A DNA stretch of 64,000 bases, taken from positions 1 to 64,000 of the forward strand of contig NZ_FNYE01000016.1 in NCBI RefSeq assembly GCF_900108945.1, given 5' to 3'. Positions 17,837-26,848 of this stretch are shown here, one piece after another. The stretch is from Paraburkholderia diazotrophica. GTDB lineage: Bacteria > Pseudomonadota > Gammaproteobacteria > Burkholderiales > Burkholderiaceae. The translations under genes were made by a program, and so were the position numbers. The notes under the pieces are model-generated. The model was not told the origin of the DNA. It ran no database searches and worked only from the letters and a program-made list of their open reading frames with translations. Numbering within the stretch: the stretch's first letter is position 1; the number at the start of each line of letters is the position of its first letter.

Positions 17837-19116
17837 GCTGGTCGGAACGTTTCGGTTCGCAACTCGGCAAGCAGCGCGGCTCCATAGCGGGCCAGCCAGG
17901 CGGCGCGGCTGTATCGGAACGCACGTCGCGCACGGGCGGACTGTCGAGCGCCGTCAACGGCGTGCGTCCGCTGCGCTCGCGGATGCTCGACTACGATCAT
18001 TCGCTCGTGTGGGTCGTCATTGCGCTGCTGGGGCTCGGCATCGTGATGGTGTACTCGGCGTCGATCGCGATGCCCGATTCGCCGAAGTACGCGTCGTATC
18101 ACGACTACGCGTTCCTCATGCGCCAGGTCATCTTCGTCGTCATGGGCACGGTCGCGGGCGTGATCGCGTTTCGTGTGCCCATTTCGACGTGGGACAAGTA
18201 CGCGCCGAAGCTCTTCCTGATCGCACTCGTCGCGCTCGTGATCGTGCTGATTCCGCACGTCGGCAAAGGCGTGAACGGCGCGCGCCGCTGGATTCCCCTC
18301 GGCATTACGAACATGCAGCCGTCGGAAATCATGAAGCTCGCCGTGACGATCTACGCGGCGAACTACACGGTGCGCAAGCAGGAATACATGCACAGCTTCG
18401 CGAAGGGCTTTCTGCCGATGGGCTTTGCCGTCGGCGTGGTCGGCATGCTGCTGCTGCTCGAGCCCGATATGGGCGCGTTCATGGTGATCGCGGCAATCGC
18501 GATGGGCTTGCTGTTTCTCGGCGGCGTGAACGGCAAGATTTTCGGCGGGCTGGTCGCAACGGCCGTGGGCACGTTCACGCTGCTCGTGTGGGCGTCGCCG
18601 TGGCGTCGCGAGCGGATCTTCGCCTATCTCGATCCGTGGGACGACCGCTACGCGCAGGGCAAGGCGTATCAGCTGACGCACTCGCTGATCGCGTTCGGCC
18701 GCGGCGAATGGTTCGGCGTTGGGCTCGGCGGCAGCGTCGAGAAGCTCAACTATCTGCCGGAAGCGCACACCGACTTCATTCTCGCCGTGATCGGCGAGGA
18801 ACTGGGCTTTGTCGGCGTGCTGGTCGTGATCCTGATGTTCTACTGGATCGTGCGCCGTTCGTTCGAGATCGGCCGTCAGGCGCTCGCACTTGACCGCACG
18901 TTCGCGGGCCTGGTCGCGAAGGGCGTCGGCATCTGGTTCGGCGCGCAGACCTTCATCAACATGGGCGTGAACCTCGGCCTGCTGCCGACCAAGGGTCTCA
19001 CGCTGCCGCTCGTCAGCTACGGCGGCTCGGGCATCTTGCTGAACTGCATCGCGGTGGCGGTGCTGATGCGGGTCGATTATGAAAATCGTGTGCTGATGCG
19101 TGGGGGGAAGGTATGA
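17833..19116 (+). CDS. ftsW: Lipid II polymerase / SEDS protein FtsW
   Basis: SEDS glycosyltransferase that polymerises septal peptidoglycan with FtsI. The 427-residue protein begins with about 50 hydrophilic cytoplasmic residues, then about ten membrane segments. SEDS signatures are NGARRWIPLGITNMQPSEIMKLA, LLEPDMGAFMVI, QLTHSLIAFGRGEWFGVGLGGSVEKLNYLPEAHTDFI(LAVI), and NLGLLPTKGLTLPLVSYGGSG. The start at 17833 overlaps the murD stop. The last codons (LMRGGKV) and the stop form a ribosome binding site and ATGA overlap that are duplicated 98 bp downstream; see the mini-ORF. Confidence 0.96.
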   Translation: MSWSERFGSQLGKQRGSIAGQPGGAAVSERTSRTGGLSSAVNGVRPLRSRMLDYDHSLVWVVIALLGLGIVMVYSASIAMPDSPKYASYHDYAFLMRQVIFVVMGTVAGVIAFRVPISTWDKYAPKLFLIALVALVIVLIPHVGKGVNGARRWIPLGITNMQPSEIMKLAVTIYAANYTVRKQEYMHSFAKGFLPMGFAVGVVGMLLLLEPDMGAFMVIAAIAMGLLFLGGVNGKIFGGLVATAVGTFTLLVWASPWRRERIFAYLDPWDDRYAQGKAYQLTHSLIAFGRGEWFGVGLGGSVEKLNYLPEAHTDFILAVIGEELGFVGVLVVILMFYWIVRRSFEIGRQALALDRTFAGLVAKGVGIWFGAQTFINMGVNLGLLPTKGLTLPLVSYGGSGILLNCIAVAVLMRVDYENRVLMRGGKV

Positions 19117-19231
19117 CCCCCATGCAGCAGCGCACGATTTCGGCGAAGGCGCGCAGCGCCGCAGCCAAAACGGACTTGCTCCCATTCATGCTGATGCGCG
19201 GGGGGAAGGTATGACGATGCAACAACGCACG
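19091..19231 (+). repeat. Imperfect direct repeat of the ftsW/murG junction
   Basis: Copy A (about 19091-19136) and copy B (about 19189-19231) lie 98 bp apart. Both contain TGCTGATGCG, then T or C, then GGGGGGAAGGTATGAC, so 26 of the first 27 bases match. After a 3-bp difference both continue ATGCARCARCGCACG. Each copy has the FtsW tail codons, the purine-rich ribosome binding site and an ATGA overlap. The 52 bp between the copies match neither gene. Confidence 0.85.
19113..19214 (+). CDS. Mini-ORF between ftsW and murG (33 aa, junction-duplication product)
   Basis: A 33-residue open frame whose ATG overlaps the ftsW stop (ATGA at 19113-19116) and whose stop overlaps the murG start (ATGA at 19211-19214). 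It has a strong purine-rich ribosome binding site (GGGGGGAAGG). Its first residues, MTPMQQRT, resemble the MurG start MTMQQRT. Its last residues, MLMRGGKV, resemble the FtsW end VLMRGGKV. The middle (ISAKARSAAAKTDLLPF) resembles nothing I know. This is what a duplicated ftsW/murG junction would give, kept in frame. It may be translated merely as a coupling bridge between ftsW and murG. Whether a stable peptide is made is unknown. Confidence 0.45.
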   Translation: MTPMQQRTISAKARSAAAKTDLLPFMLMRGGKV

Positions 19232-20326
19232 CTGATGGTGATGGCGGGAGGCACCGGGGGCCACGTGTTCCCGGGCCTCGCCGTCGCTCACCTGATGCAG
19301 GCGTGGGGCTGGCGTGTAGTATGGCTCGGCAATCCGTCTGGTATGGAAGCGACGCTCGTCCCAAAGCACGGCATTCCGATGCAGTACGTGCAGTTCGGCG
19401 GCCTGCGCGGCAAGGGCATCAAGACCAAGCTGATGCTGCCCGTGAATCTGCTGCGCGCGTGCATGCAGAGCCTTTCGGTGCTGCGTCGCGTGAAGCCGGA
19501 CGTCGTGCTCGGCATGGGCGGCTACATCACGTTCCCGGCAGGCGTTATGACAGCATTGAGCGGCACGCCGCTCGTGCTGCACGAACAGAACTCGATCGCG
19601 GGCCTCGCGAACAAGGTGCTCGCGAAGCTCGCGAGGCGCGTGCTCGTCGCGTTCCCGAACGCGTTGCCTCACGCCGAATGGACGGGCAATCCGATTCGCG
19701 CGGAACTTGCGCGCACGCCGGCACCCAAAGCACGCTACGCGGCGCGCAGCGGTCCGCTGAACGTGCTGGTCGTGGGCGGCAGCCTGGGCGCGGCGGCGCT
19801 CAACGAAACGGTGCCGCGCGCGCTCGCGCAGCTCGCGCCGAACGAGCGGCCGCGCATCGTGCATCAGGCGGGCGCGAAGCATATCGACGCATTGCGCGCG
19901 AACTACGCCGCGGCCGGCATCGCGGCGGGAGACGACGCGCAGCTCGTGCCCTTCATCGACGACATGACGAGCGCCTACGCGAACGCCGATCTCGTGATCT
20001 GCCGTTCGGGCGCGATGACGGTCGCCGAGATCGCGGCTGTCGGCGTGGCGGCGTTCTTCGTGCCGTTCCCGTATGCCGTCGACGATCACCAGACAACCAA
20101 CGCAGCGTTTCTCGCCGATCACGGCGCGGCGCTGCTCGTACAACAGCGCGACCTGACGGCGGAGAAGCTCGCCGACTGGTTGCGCAGCCAGACGCGGGAC
20201 TCGCTCGCGGAGATGGCGGAGCGTTCGCGCTCGCTCGCGAAACCCGATGCCACCGAACAGGTCGCGCAGGTCTGCGCGACGGTTGCCGGCGTGACACCGA
20301 GCCTGAGCCCGGAAGGAAAGCAATGA
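19211..20326 (+). CDS. murG: UDP-GlcNAc:lipid I N-acetylglucosaminyltransferase MurG
   Basis: GT-B glycosyltransferase on the inner face of the membrane that converts lipid I to lipid II. The 371-residue protein starts MTMQQRTLMVMAGGTGGHVFPG, with the first conserved G-loop at about residues 11-17. Other blocks are GMEATLVP, LGMGGYITFPAGVM, LHEQNSIAGLANK, VVGGSLGAAALNE (second G-loop), and the donor-binding ICRSGAMTVAEIAAVGVAAFFVPFPYAVDDHQ. A frame open upstream to 19100 would add unconserved residues through the mini-ORF region, so 19211, directly after GGGGGGAAGGT, is the start. It overlaps murC by 4 bp. Confidence 0.96.
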   Translation: MTMQQRTLMVMAGGTGGHVFPGLAVAHLMQAWGWRVVWLGNPSGMEATLVPKHGIPMQYVQFGGLRGKGIKTKLMLPVNLLRACMQSLSVLRRVKPDVVLGMGGYITFPAGVMTALSGTPLVLHEQNSIAGLANKVLAKLARRVLVAFPNALPHAEWTGNPIRAELARTPAPKARYAARSGPLNVLVVGGSLGAAALNETVPRALAQLAPNERPRIVHQAGAKHIDALRANYAAAGIAAGDDAQLVPFIDDMTSAYANADLVICRSGAMTVAEIAAVGVAAFFVPFPYAVDDHQTTNAAFLADHGAALLVQQRDLTAEKLADWLRSQTRDSLAEMAERSRSLAKPDATEQVAQVCATVAGVTPSLSPEGKQ

Positions 20327-21717
20327 AACATATCGTCAAACACATTCACTTCGTCGGGATCGGCGGCGCGGGCATGAGCGGCATCGCCGAAGTGCTCGTC
20401 AATCTCGGCTATCAGGTGAGCGGCTCGGATCTGTCGCGCAACGCCGTGACGGAGCGCCTCGCCGCGCTCGGCGCGCGCATCGCGATCGGCCACGACGCGG
20501 AGAACATCGAAGGCGCGAACGCCGTCGTCGTGTCGACGGCCGTGCGCAGCGACAACCCCGAAGTGCTCGCCGCGCGTCATCGCCGCATTCCCATCGTGCC
20601 GCGCGCGGTGATGCTCGCGGAACTGATGCGGCTGAAGCAGGGCATCGCGATCGCCGGGACGCACGGCAAGACCACCACGACCTCGCTCGTCGCGAGCGTG
20701 CTCGCGGCGGGCGGGCTCGATCCGACCTTCGTGATCGGCGGAAGGCTGATCAGCGCGGGCGCGAACGCGCGTCTCGGCACGGGCGATTTCATCGTCGCGG
20801 AAGCGGACGAATCGGATGCGTCGTTCCTGAACCTCTTCCCGGTGATCGAGGTCATCACGAACATCGACGCCGATCACATGGACACCTACGGCCACGACTT
20901 CGCGCGGCTCAAGCAGGCGTTCATCGAGTTCACGCATCGGCTGCCGTTCTACGGGATCGCGGTGCTGTGCGTCGACGATCCGAACGTGAAGGAAATTTTG
21001 CCGTTCGTGTCGAAGCCGATCATCCGCTACGGCTTCGCACCCGAGGCGCAGGTGCGCGCCGTCAACGTCGAAGCTCGCGAAGGCCGGATGCATTTCACGG
21101 CGATGCGCGAAGACGCGCCGCCCATCGACATCGTGCTGAACCTGCCCGGCATGCACAACGTGCAAAACGCTTTGGCCGCAATCGCAATTGCGACTGAACT
21201 CGAGGTGAAAGATGCCGATATCCAGCGAGCGCTCGCGGATTTCAACGGCGTCGGCCGGCGTTTCCAGCGTTACGGCGAAGTGCCCGTGGCAAGCGGCGGC
21301 GCGTACACGCTCGTCGACGACTACGGTCATCACCCGGTAGAAATGGCCGCGACGATCGCGGCGGCGCGCGGCGCATTTCCCGACAAGCGTCTCGTGCTGG
21401 CGTTCCAGCCGCACCGCTTCACACGCACGCGCGACTGCTTCGAAGATTTCGTGAAGGTGCTGTCGACGGTCGATGCGCTCGTGCTGACGGAAGTGTACGC
21501 AGCGGGCGAGTCGCCCATCGTCGCAGCGGACGGCCGTTCGCTCGCGCGCGCGATTCGCGTCGCAGGGAAAGTCGAGCCCGTGTTCGTCGAAACGGTGGAT
21601 GAAGTGCCGGATGCGCTCGCTGCGATCGTGCGCGACGGCGATGTGGTGATCACGATGGGTGCGGGTTCGATCGGCGCGGTGCCGGGTCGGCTCGCAGAAA
21701 ACGAAGGTGCGAAATGA
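20323..21717 (+). CDS. murC: UDP-N-acetylmuramate:L-alanine ligase MurC
   Basis: First Mur ligase, adding L-Ala to UDP-MurNAc. The 464-residue protein starts MKHIVKHIHFVGIGGAGMSGIAEVL with the nucleotide loop GIGGAGMSG. Then come the ATP P-loop IAGTHGKTTTTSLVASVL at about residues 109-126, EADESDASFLNL, ITNIDADHMDTYG, the RRFQRYGEV region and DDYGHHPVEMAATI with FQPHRFTRT. The ATG at 20323 overlaps the murG stop; GGAAGG precedes it. The frame is open far upstream through murG, but only the region after 20323 is MurC. Confidence 0.97.
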   Translation: MKHIVKHIHFVGIGGAGMSGIAEVLVNLGYQVSGSDLSRNAVTERLAALGARIAIGHDAENIEGANAVVVSTAVRSDNPEVLAARHRRIPIVPRAVMLAELMRLKQGIAIAGTHGKTTTTSLVASVLAAGGLDPTFVIGGRLISAGANARLGTGDFIVAEADESDASFLNLFPVIEVITNIDADHMDTYGHDFARLKQAFIEFTHRLPFYGIAVLCVDDPNVKEILPFVSKPIIRYGFAPEAQVRAVNVEAREGRMHFTAMREDAPPIDIVLNLPGMHNVQNALAAIAIATELEVKDADIQRALADFNGVGRRFQRYGEVPVASGGAYTLVDDYGHHPVEMAATIAAARGAFPDKRLVLAFQPHRFTRTRDCFEDFVKVLSTVDALVLTEVYAAGESPIVAADGRSLARAIRVAGKVEPVFVETVDEVPDALAAIVRDGDVVITMGAGSIGAVPGRLAENEGAK

Positions 21718-22655
21718 GCGGTATCGATCCTAAATCTTTCGGCAAGGTTGCCGTGCTGATGGGCGGCGTGTCCGCCGAGCGCGAAGTGTCGCTGAACTCC
21801 GGCCGTCTCGTGCTGCAAGGGCTGCGCGACGCGGGCATCGACGCGCATCCGTTCGATCCGTCCGAGCGTCCTCTCGCTGCGTTGAAGGACGAAGGCTTCG
21901 TGCGCGCGTTCAACGCGCTGCATGGCGGCTACGGCGAGAACGGTCAGATTCAGGGCGCGCTCGATTTCTATGGCATCCGCTACACGGGCAGCGGCGTGCT
22001 CGGCTCGGCGCTCGGTCTCGACAAGTTCCGCACGAAGCTCGTGTGGCAGCAGCTCGGCGTGCCGACGCCGCCGTTCGAAGCAGTACTGCGCGGCGACGAC
22101 TACGCCGCGCGTGCGCGGGACATCGTCGCGAAGCTCGGCTTGCCGCTCTTCGTGAAGCCCGCGAGCGAAGGATCGAGCGTCGCCGTGATCAAGGTGAAGA
22201 CGGCCGATGCGCTCGTGCCCGCGCTCGAAGAGGCGGCGAAGTTCGACAAGATCGTTGTCGTCGAGAAGAGCATCGAAGGCGGTGGCGAGTACACGGCGTG
22301 CATCGCGGGCGATCTCGATCTGCCCGTCATCCGCATCGTGCCCGCCGGCGAGTTCTACGACTATCACGCGAAGTACATCGCCAACGACACACAATATCTG
22401 ATCCCGTGTGGCATCGCCGCCGAAGAAGAGGCGCGCCTGAAGAAGCTCGCGCGCCGCGCGTTCGATGTGCTCGGCTGCACGGACTGGGGCCGTGCCGACT
22501 TCATGCTGGACGGCGACGGCAATCCGTACTTCCTCGAAGTAAACACGGCGCCCGGCATGACCGATCACTCGCTACCGCCGAAGGCCGCGCGCGCCGTCGG
22601 CATCAGCTACCGGGAACTGGTGGTGAAGGTGCTCGCACTGACGCTGAAGGACTGA
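21714..22655 (+). CDS. ddlB: D-alanine-D-alanine ligase DdlB
   Basis: ATP-grasp ligase making the D-Ala-D-Ala dipeptide that MurF uses. The 313-residue protein shows VAVLMGGVSAEREVSLNSG, ALHGGYGENGQIQGALD, GSGVLGSALGLDKFRTK, KPASEGSSVAVIKV and the C-terminal DFMLDGDGNPYFLEVNTAPGMT metal-binding block. It overlaps murC by 4 bp (ATGA) and is followed after 30 nt by ftsQ. Confidence 0.97.
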   Translation: MSGIDPKSFGKVAVLMGGVSAEREVSLNSGRLVLQGLRDAGIDAHPFDPSERPLAALKDEGFVRAFNALHGGYGENGQIQGALDFYGIRYTGSGVLGSALGLDKFRTKLVWQQLGVPTPPFEAVLRGDDYAARARDIVAKLGLPLFVKPASEGSSVAVIKVKTADALVPALEEAAKFDKIVVVEKSIEGGGEYTACIAGDLDLPVIRIVPAGEFYDYHAKYIANDTQYLIPCGIAAEEEARLKKLARRAFDVLGCTDWGRADFMLDGDGNPYFLEVNTAPGMTDHSLPPKAARAVGISYRELVVKVLALTLKD

Positions 22656-22685
22656 ACAGAGAACTGAAGGAATCGCACGCAGATC

Positions 22686-23438
22686 ATGTGGAACAACGTT
22701 CGCCAGCTCAATCTCGCCGCCAGCGCGTTGCACGCGCTGTTGCTGCTCGTGCTGCTGGCGGCGGGCGGCTACTGGCTGATTCAGCGCCCGAACTTCGCGC
22801 TGCGCGAGATCCGCATCGACGGCGACACCGAGCACATCAACTCGCCGACCGTGCGCGCGAGCGTCGTCGGCCGCTTGAAGGGCAACTTCTTCACCGTCGA
22901 TCTGGATTCGGCGCGCCAGGCGTTCGAGCAGATGCCATGGGTGCGTCACGCGAGCGTGCGGCGCGTGTGGCCGAATGCGCTCGCTGTCACGCTCGAAGAG
23001 TACCAGCCGCTCGGCACGTGGGGCACCGATCAACTCGTGAGCACCGACGGCGAGGTGTTCACCGCGAACCAGGGCGAGCTCGACGAAGAGCTGCCCGCGT
23101 TCGAGGGCCCGGATGGGTCCGCGAAAGAAGTCGTCGCGCGTTATCAGGACTTCAAGAAGTGGTTTGCGCCTGTCGGGGCGACGCCCGATGAAGTGACGCT
23201 GTCGTCGCGTTTCGCGTGGACGGTGAAGCTGTCGAACGGCATGCAGGTCGAACTGGGACGCGAGCGCAATCAGGACACGCTGTACGACCGCTGCAAGCGA
23301 CTCACCGCGGCATGGGGCGCGGTGACGCAACGTTGGGGGAAGGATATCGAATATGCGGACTTGCGCTATCCGAACGGCTTCGCCATTCGTGCAGCAGGCA
23401 TGCGCTTCATTACGGAACCCGACAAGGGCAAGAAGTAA
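22686..23438 (+). CDS. ftsQ: Cell division protein FtsQ
   Basis: Bitopic divisome protein that scaffolds FtsB and FtsL in the periplasm. The 250 residues comprise a short N-terminal cytoplasmic part, a membrane segment at about residues 11-30 (ASALHALLLLVLLAAGGYWL), and a periplasmic POTRA domain starting FALREIRIDGDTEHINSPTV. After it comes the FtsQ beta domain with RVWPNALAVTLEEYQPLGTWG. It follows ddlB by 30 nt and precedes ftsA by 27 nt. Confidence 0.94.
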   Translation: MWNNVRQLNLAASALHALLLLVLLAAGGYWLIQRPNFALREIRIDGDTEHINSPTVRASVVGRLKGNFFTVDLDSARQAFEQMPWVRHASVRRVWPNALAVTLEEYQPLGTWGTDQLVSTDGEVFTANQGELDEELPAFEGPDGSAKEVVARYQDFKKWFAPVGATPDEVTLSSRFAWTVKLSNGMQVELGRERNQDTLYDRCKRLTAAWGAVTQRWGKDIEYADLRYPNGFAIRAAGMRFITEPDKGKK

Positions 23439-23465
23439 CAGGACATCACACGCAATGAGCACGCT

Positions 23466-24698
23466 ATGAGTAAAGACTATAAAGATCTGCTGGTAGCCCT
23501 CGACATCGGCACGGCGAAAGTGGTTGCCATCGTCGCCGAGTTGAAGGGCGAAGGTCATTACGAGGTGATCGGACTCGGCCAGAGCGAATCGAAAGGGCTC
23601 AAGAAAGGCGTCGTGGTGAACATCGAGGCCACGGTGCAGTCCATTCAACGAGCGCTCGAAGAAGCCGAGCTGATGGCCGACTGCAAGATCACGAACGTAT
23701 TCACGGGGATCGCCGGCAGCCATATCCGCAGCTTCAATTCGAGCGGCATGGTGGCGATCAAGGAAAAGGAAGTGACGCAGACGGACGTCGCACGCGTGAT
23801 CGAGACGGCCAAGGCGATCAACATTCCGACCGATCAGCAGGTGCTTCACATCCTTACGCAGGAATTCATCATCGACGGCCAGGAAGACGTGCGCGAGCCG
23901 ATCGGCATGAGTGGCATCCGCCTCGAAGTGAAGGTGCACATCGTGACGGGCGCGGTGAGCGCGGCGCAGAACATCGTGAAGTGCGTGCGCCGCTGCGGCC
24001 TCGAAGTGAACGATCTGATCCTGCAGCCGCTCGCGTCGTCGCTGGCGGTGCTGACGGAAGACGAAAAGGAACTGGGCGTGGTGCTCGTCGATATCGGCGG
24101 CGGCACGACGGACATCGCGATTTTCAGCGAAGGCGCGATCCGCCATACGGCCGTGATCCCCATCGCCGGCGATCAGATCACGAGCGATATCGCGATGGCG
24201 CTGCGCACGCCGACGCCGGACGCCGAGGACATCAAGGTGAGCTACGGCATCGCGAAGCAGGCACTCGCCGATCCCGACGAAATGATCGAAGTGCCGGGGC
24301 TCGGCGAGCGCGGTCCGCGCACGCTGTCGCGCCAGGCGCTCGCGGCCGTAATCGAGCCGCGCGTCGAAGAACTGTTTTCGCTCGTGCAGCAGGTGGTGCG
24401 CGAGTCGGGTTACGAAGAGCTGCTCAGCTCGGGCGTCGTGCTGACGGGTGGCGCATCGATGATGCCGGGCATGGTCGAGCTGGGCGAGGACATCTTCCTG
24501 AAGCCGGTGCGCATCGGCGTGCCCGAGTATGCAGGCGGTCTCGCGGACGTCGTGCGCAATCCGCGCTATTCGACGGCGATGGGTCTGCTCGTCGAAGGAC
24601 GCTCGCAGCGGATGCGCGGCCGCAAGGTGGCCGTGCAGTCGGGATCGATGGGACAGGTGTTCACGAGGATGAAGGACTGGTTCCTCGGCAACTTCTAA
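23466..24698 (+). CDS. ftsA: Cell division protein FtsA
   Basis: Actin-like ATPase that tethers FtsZ to the membrane. The 410-residue protein has LVALDIGTAKVVAIVAEL (phosphate 1), the 1C subdomain from about residue 85, VLVDIGGGTTDIAIFSEGAI (phosphate 2) at about residues 204-223, and GVVLTGGASMMPGMVELGEDIF (adenosine). The C-terminal RMKDWFLGNF is an amphipathic membrane-targeting helix. It is followed by ftsZ after 121 nt. Confidence 0.97.
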   Translation: MSKDYKDLLVALDIGTAKVVAIVAELKGEGHYEVIGLGQSESKGLKKGVVVNIEATVQSIQRALEEAELMADCKITNVFTGIAGSHIRSFNSSGMVAIKEKEVTQTDVARVIETAKAINIPTDQQVLHILTQEFIIDGQEDVREPIGMSGIRLEVKVHIVTGAVSAAQNIVKCVRRCGLEVNDLILQPLASSLAVLTEDEKELGVVLVDIGGGTTDIAIFSEGAIRHTAVIPIAGDQITSDIAMALRTPTPDAEDIKVSYGIAKQALADPDEMIEVPGLGERGPRTLSRQALAAVIEPRVEELFSLVQQVVRESGYEELLSSGVVLTGGASMMPGMVELGEDIFLKPVRIGVPEYAGGLADVVRNPRYSTAMGLLVEGRSQRMRGRKVAVQSGSMGQVFTRMKDWFLGNF

Positions 24699-24819
24699 AG
24701 AATCTGCAGCAAAGGGAAATACGCGCTGGTGCCGGCGGCTGGCGCGCGACAGAAGGTTGCCCGATCTTCTGCCGAATAACGGCCGAGTAAGCGGTACTTA
24801 TTTTCTTGACGGAGGCAAC

Positions 24820-26010
24820 ATGGAATTCCAGATGCTGGAAACGGAAACCAACGGCACCATCATCAAGGTGGTGGGCGTGGGTGGTGCAGGTGGTAATGCA
24901 GTTGCACACATGATCAATCGCGGCGTGCAAGGCGTCGACTTCATCGTGATGAACACCGATGCGCAGGCGCTGTCGCGCTCGCGCTCGCCGAACGTCATCC
25001 AGTTGGGCAACACGGGTCTGGGCGCAGGCGCAAAGCCGGAAATGGGCCGCGCAGCAGCAGAAGAAGCACGTGAGCGCATCGCGGACGCATTACGTGGCGC
25101 GCATATGGTGTTCATCACGGCAGGCATGGGTGGCGGCACGGGCACGGGCGCAGCACCCGTGGTCGCGCAGATCGCGAAGGAAATGGGGATTCTGACGGTT
25201 GGCGTCGTCAGCAAGCCGTTCGAGTTCGAAGGCGGCAAGCGCATGCGCGTCGCCGAAGCTGGTTCGCAGCAACTGGAGGATCACGTCGACTCGCTGATCG
25301 TCGTTCTGAACGACAAGCTGTTCGAGGTGATGGGCGATGACGCCGAAATGGACAAGTGCTTCCAGTGCGCTGACGACGTGCTCAATAACGCAGTCGCGGG
25401 CATCGCTGAAATCATCAACGTCGATGGTCTCGTGAACGTCGACTTCGAAGACGTGAAGACGGTGATGGGCGAGCAAGGCAAGGCGATGATGGGCACGGCG
25501 ACGGTGGCCGGCGTCGATCGCGCGCGTCTCGCAGCGGAACAGGCTGTCGCAAGCCCGCTGCTGGAAGGCGTCGATCTGTCGGGCGCACGCGGCGTGCTGG
25601 TGAACATCACGTCGAGCCGTTCGCTGCGTCTGTCGGAAACGCGCGAAGTGATGAACACGATCAAGAGCTATGCTGCTGATGACGCGACCGTGATTTTCGG
25701 CGCGGTGTACGACGACGCGATGGGCGATGCGCTGCGCGTGACGGTCGTGGCAACGGGTCTGGGCCGCGCTGCGAAGAAGCAGCAATCGGCGCCGATGACG
25801 CTGCTGCGCACGGGCACGGACAACCAGCCGGTCGGCGCAGCGCAGCATTATCCGCAGCATCACGCAGCGGCGGCGGATTACGGTTCGCTGGATACGCCGG
25901 CAGTGTGGCGCACCTCGCGTGATACGGCGGCTTCGCACGTGCAGGCGCTGCAGGAGAAGGGCGTCGATACCTACGACATCCCGGCCTTCCTGCGCAAGCA
26001 GGCAGACTGA
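24820..26010 (+). CDS. ftsZ: Cell division GTPase FtsZ
   Basis: Tubulin homologue that forms the Z-ring. The 396-residue protein begins MEFQMLETETNGTIIKVVGVGGAGGNAV after a GGAGG ribosome binding site 4 nt upstream of the ATG. The GTP-binding tubulin signature GGGTGTGAAPVVAQIA lies at about residues 105-120. The T7 synergy loop NVDFEDVKTVM follows, and the C-terminal YDIPAFLRKQAD is the conserved peptide that binds FtsA, ZipA and ZapD. A variable linker of about 60 residues precedes that peptide. The frame is open to 24757 but lacks homology there. The zapD gene at 34742-35497 encodes a partner. Confidence 0.98.
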   Translation: MEFQMLETETNGTIIKVVGVGGAGGNAVAHMINRGVQGVDFIVMNTDAQALSRSRSPNVIQLGNTGLGAGAKPEMGRAAAEEARERIADALRGAHMVFITAGMGGGTGTGAAPVVAQIAKEMGILTVGVVSKPFEFEGGKRMRVAEAGSQQLEDHVDSLIVVLNDKLFEVMGDDAEMDKCFQCADDVLNNAVAGIAEIINVDGLVNVDFEDVKTVMGEQGKAMMGTATVAGVDRARLAAEQAVASPLLEGVDLSGARGVLVNITSSRSLRLSETREVMNTIKSYAADDATVIFGAVYDDAMGDALRVTVVATGLGRAAKKQQSAPMTLLRTGTDNQPVGAAQHYPQHHAAAADYGSLDTPAVWRTSRDTAASHVQALQEKGVDTYDIPAFLRKQAD

Positions 26011-26247
26011 GGTTCACGCAGGAGCGGGCTTTCCGCGGCGTAATCATCTGATTCTTGATTGCGCGCAGCAGGAATGCACGAGCGTGGCGGGTGGAACGGC
26101 AATGAGGCCGCGTTGGGTCGCGCGCGCGGCACGGACAGGTGCCCTCTTCGCATCGGCGAAGCGGTTTGGGACACTGTCGCCGGATGAAAACTCCACTGCG
26201 GCACGAGTACGTGCGAGCGTGCTCCGCATCGATGCGAAGGAACGAGC

Positions 26248-26757
26248 ATGATTCAGGTAGGTGAAAAGCTTCCCCAGGCGACCGTTTACGAGTTGATCGA
26301 GGACGAGCGCGAGGGCTGCACGATCGGGCCGAACAGCTTCGACGTGCGCGAACAGACTGCGGGTAAGCGCGTGGTGATCTTCGGATTGCCGGGCGCGTTC
26401 ACGCCGACCTGTTCGGCCAAACACGTGCCGGGTTACGTCGAGCAGGCGGAGAAGTTGCGCGCTGTCGGTATCGACGAGATCTGGTGCGTGTCCGTCAACG
26501 ACGCGTTCGTCATGGGCGCGTGGGCACGCGATCAGCGCACCTCGGGCAAGGTGCGCATGATGGCGGACGGCAGCGCGGCTTTCACCCGGGCTCTCGGTCT
26601 GGAGCAGGACCTGTCGGCGCGCGGCATGGGAATCCGTTCCCAGCGCTACGCGATGGTGGTCGACGACGGCGTGGTCAAGACGCTGCACGTCGAGGCACCC
26701 GGCAAGTTCGAAGTGAGCGATGCGACGAGTATTCTCGCGACGTTGAGCCAGGCATGA
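26248..26757 (+). CDS. Peroxiredoxin (Prx5 / AhpC-TSA family)
   Basis: A 169-residue thiol peroxidase of the atypical Prx5 group, reducing H2O2 and organic hydroperoxides with glutathione/glutaredoxin or thioredoxin. The peroxidatic Cys lies in GLPGAFTPTCSAKHVPGYVE at about residue 52, with the conserved PxxxTxxC pattern. Further Prx5 blocks are VSVNDAFVMGAWARDQ and MRSQRYAMVVDDGVVKTLHVE-like sequence near the C terminus. An AAGGAA ribosome binding site lies upstream. A second Cys (in DEIWCVSVND, about residue 80) could be the resolving residue, but I cannot assign it. The gene sits between ftsZ and lpxC. Confidence 0.93.
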   Translation: MIQVGEKLPQATVYELIEDEREGCTIGPNSFDVREQTAGKRVVIFGLPGAFTPTCSAKHVPGYVEQAEKLRAVGIDEIWCVSVNDAFVMGAWARDQRTSGKVRMMADGSAAFTRALGLEQDLSARGMGIRSQRYAMVVDDGVVKTLHVEAPGKFEVSDATSILATLSQA

Positions 26758-26848
26758 CGCGGCTTTGAAGCTTCGCCGCGACCGCGCAAACCGTGATTGT
26801 TGCGCTGCGGCAACGCTTTTATGACCTCGTTGTGACAGGCCGTAACGC

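Noticed and set aside
19113..19210. Insertion sequence or REP element between ftsW and murG
   Set aside because: There is no inverted-repeat end, transposase or target-site duplication beyond the direct repeat itself; a junction duplication explains it better.
8524..26010. The dcw cluster as a novel system
   Set aside because: It is the standard proteobacterial division and wall cluster with the usual gene order; only the ftsW-murG junction is unusual.
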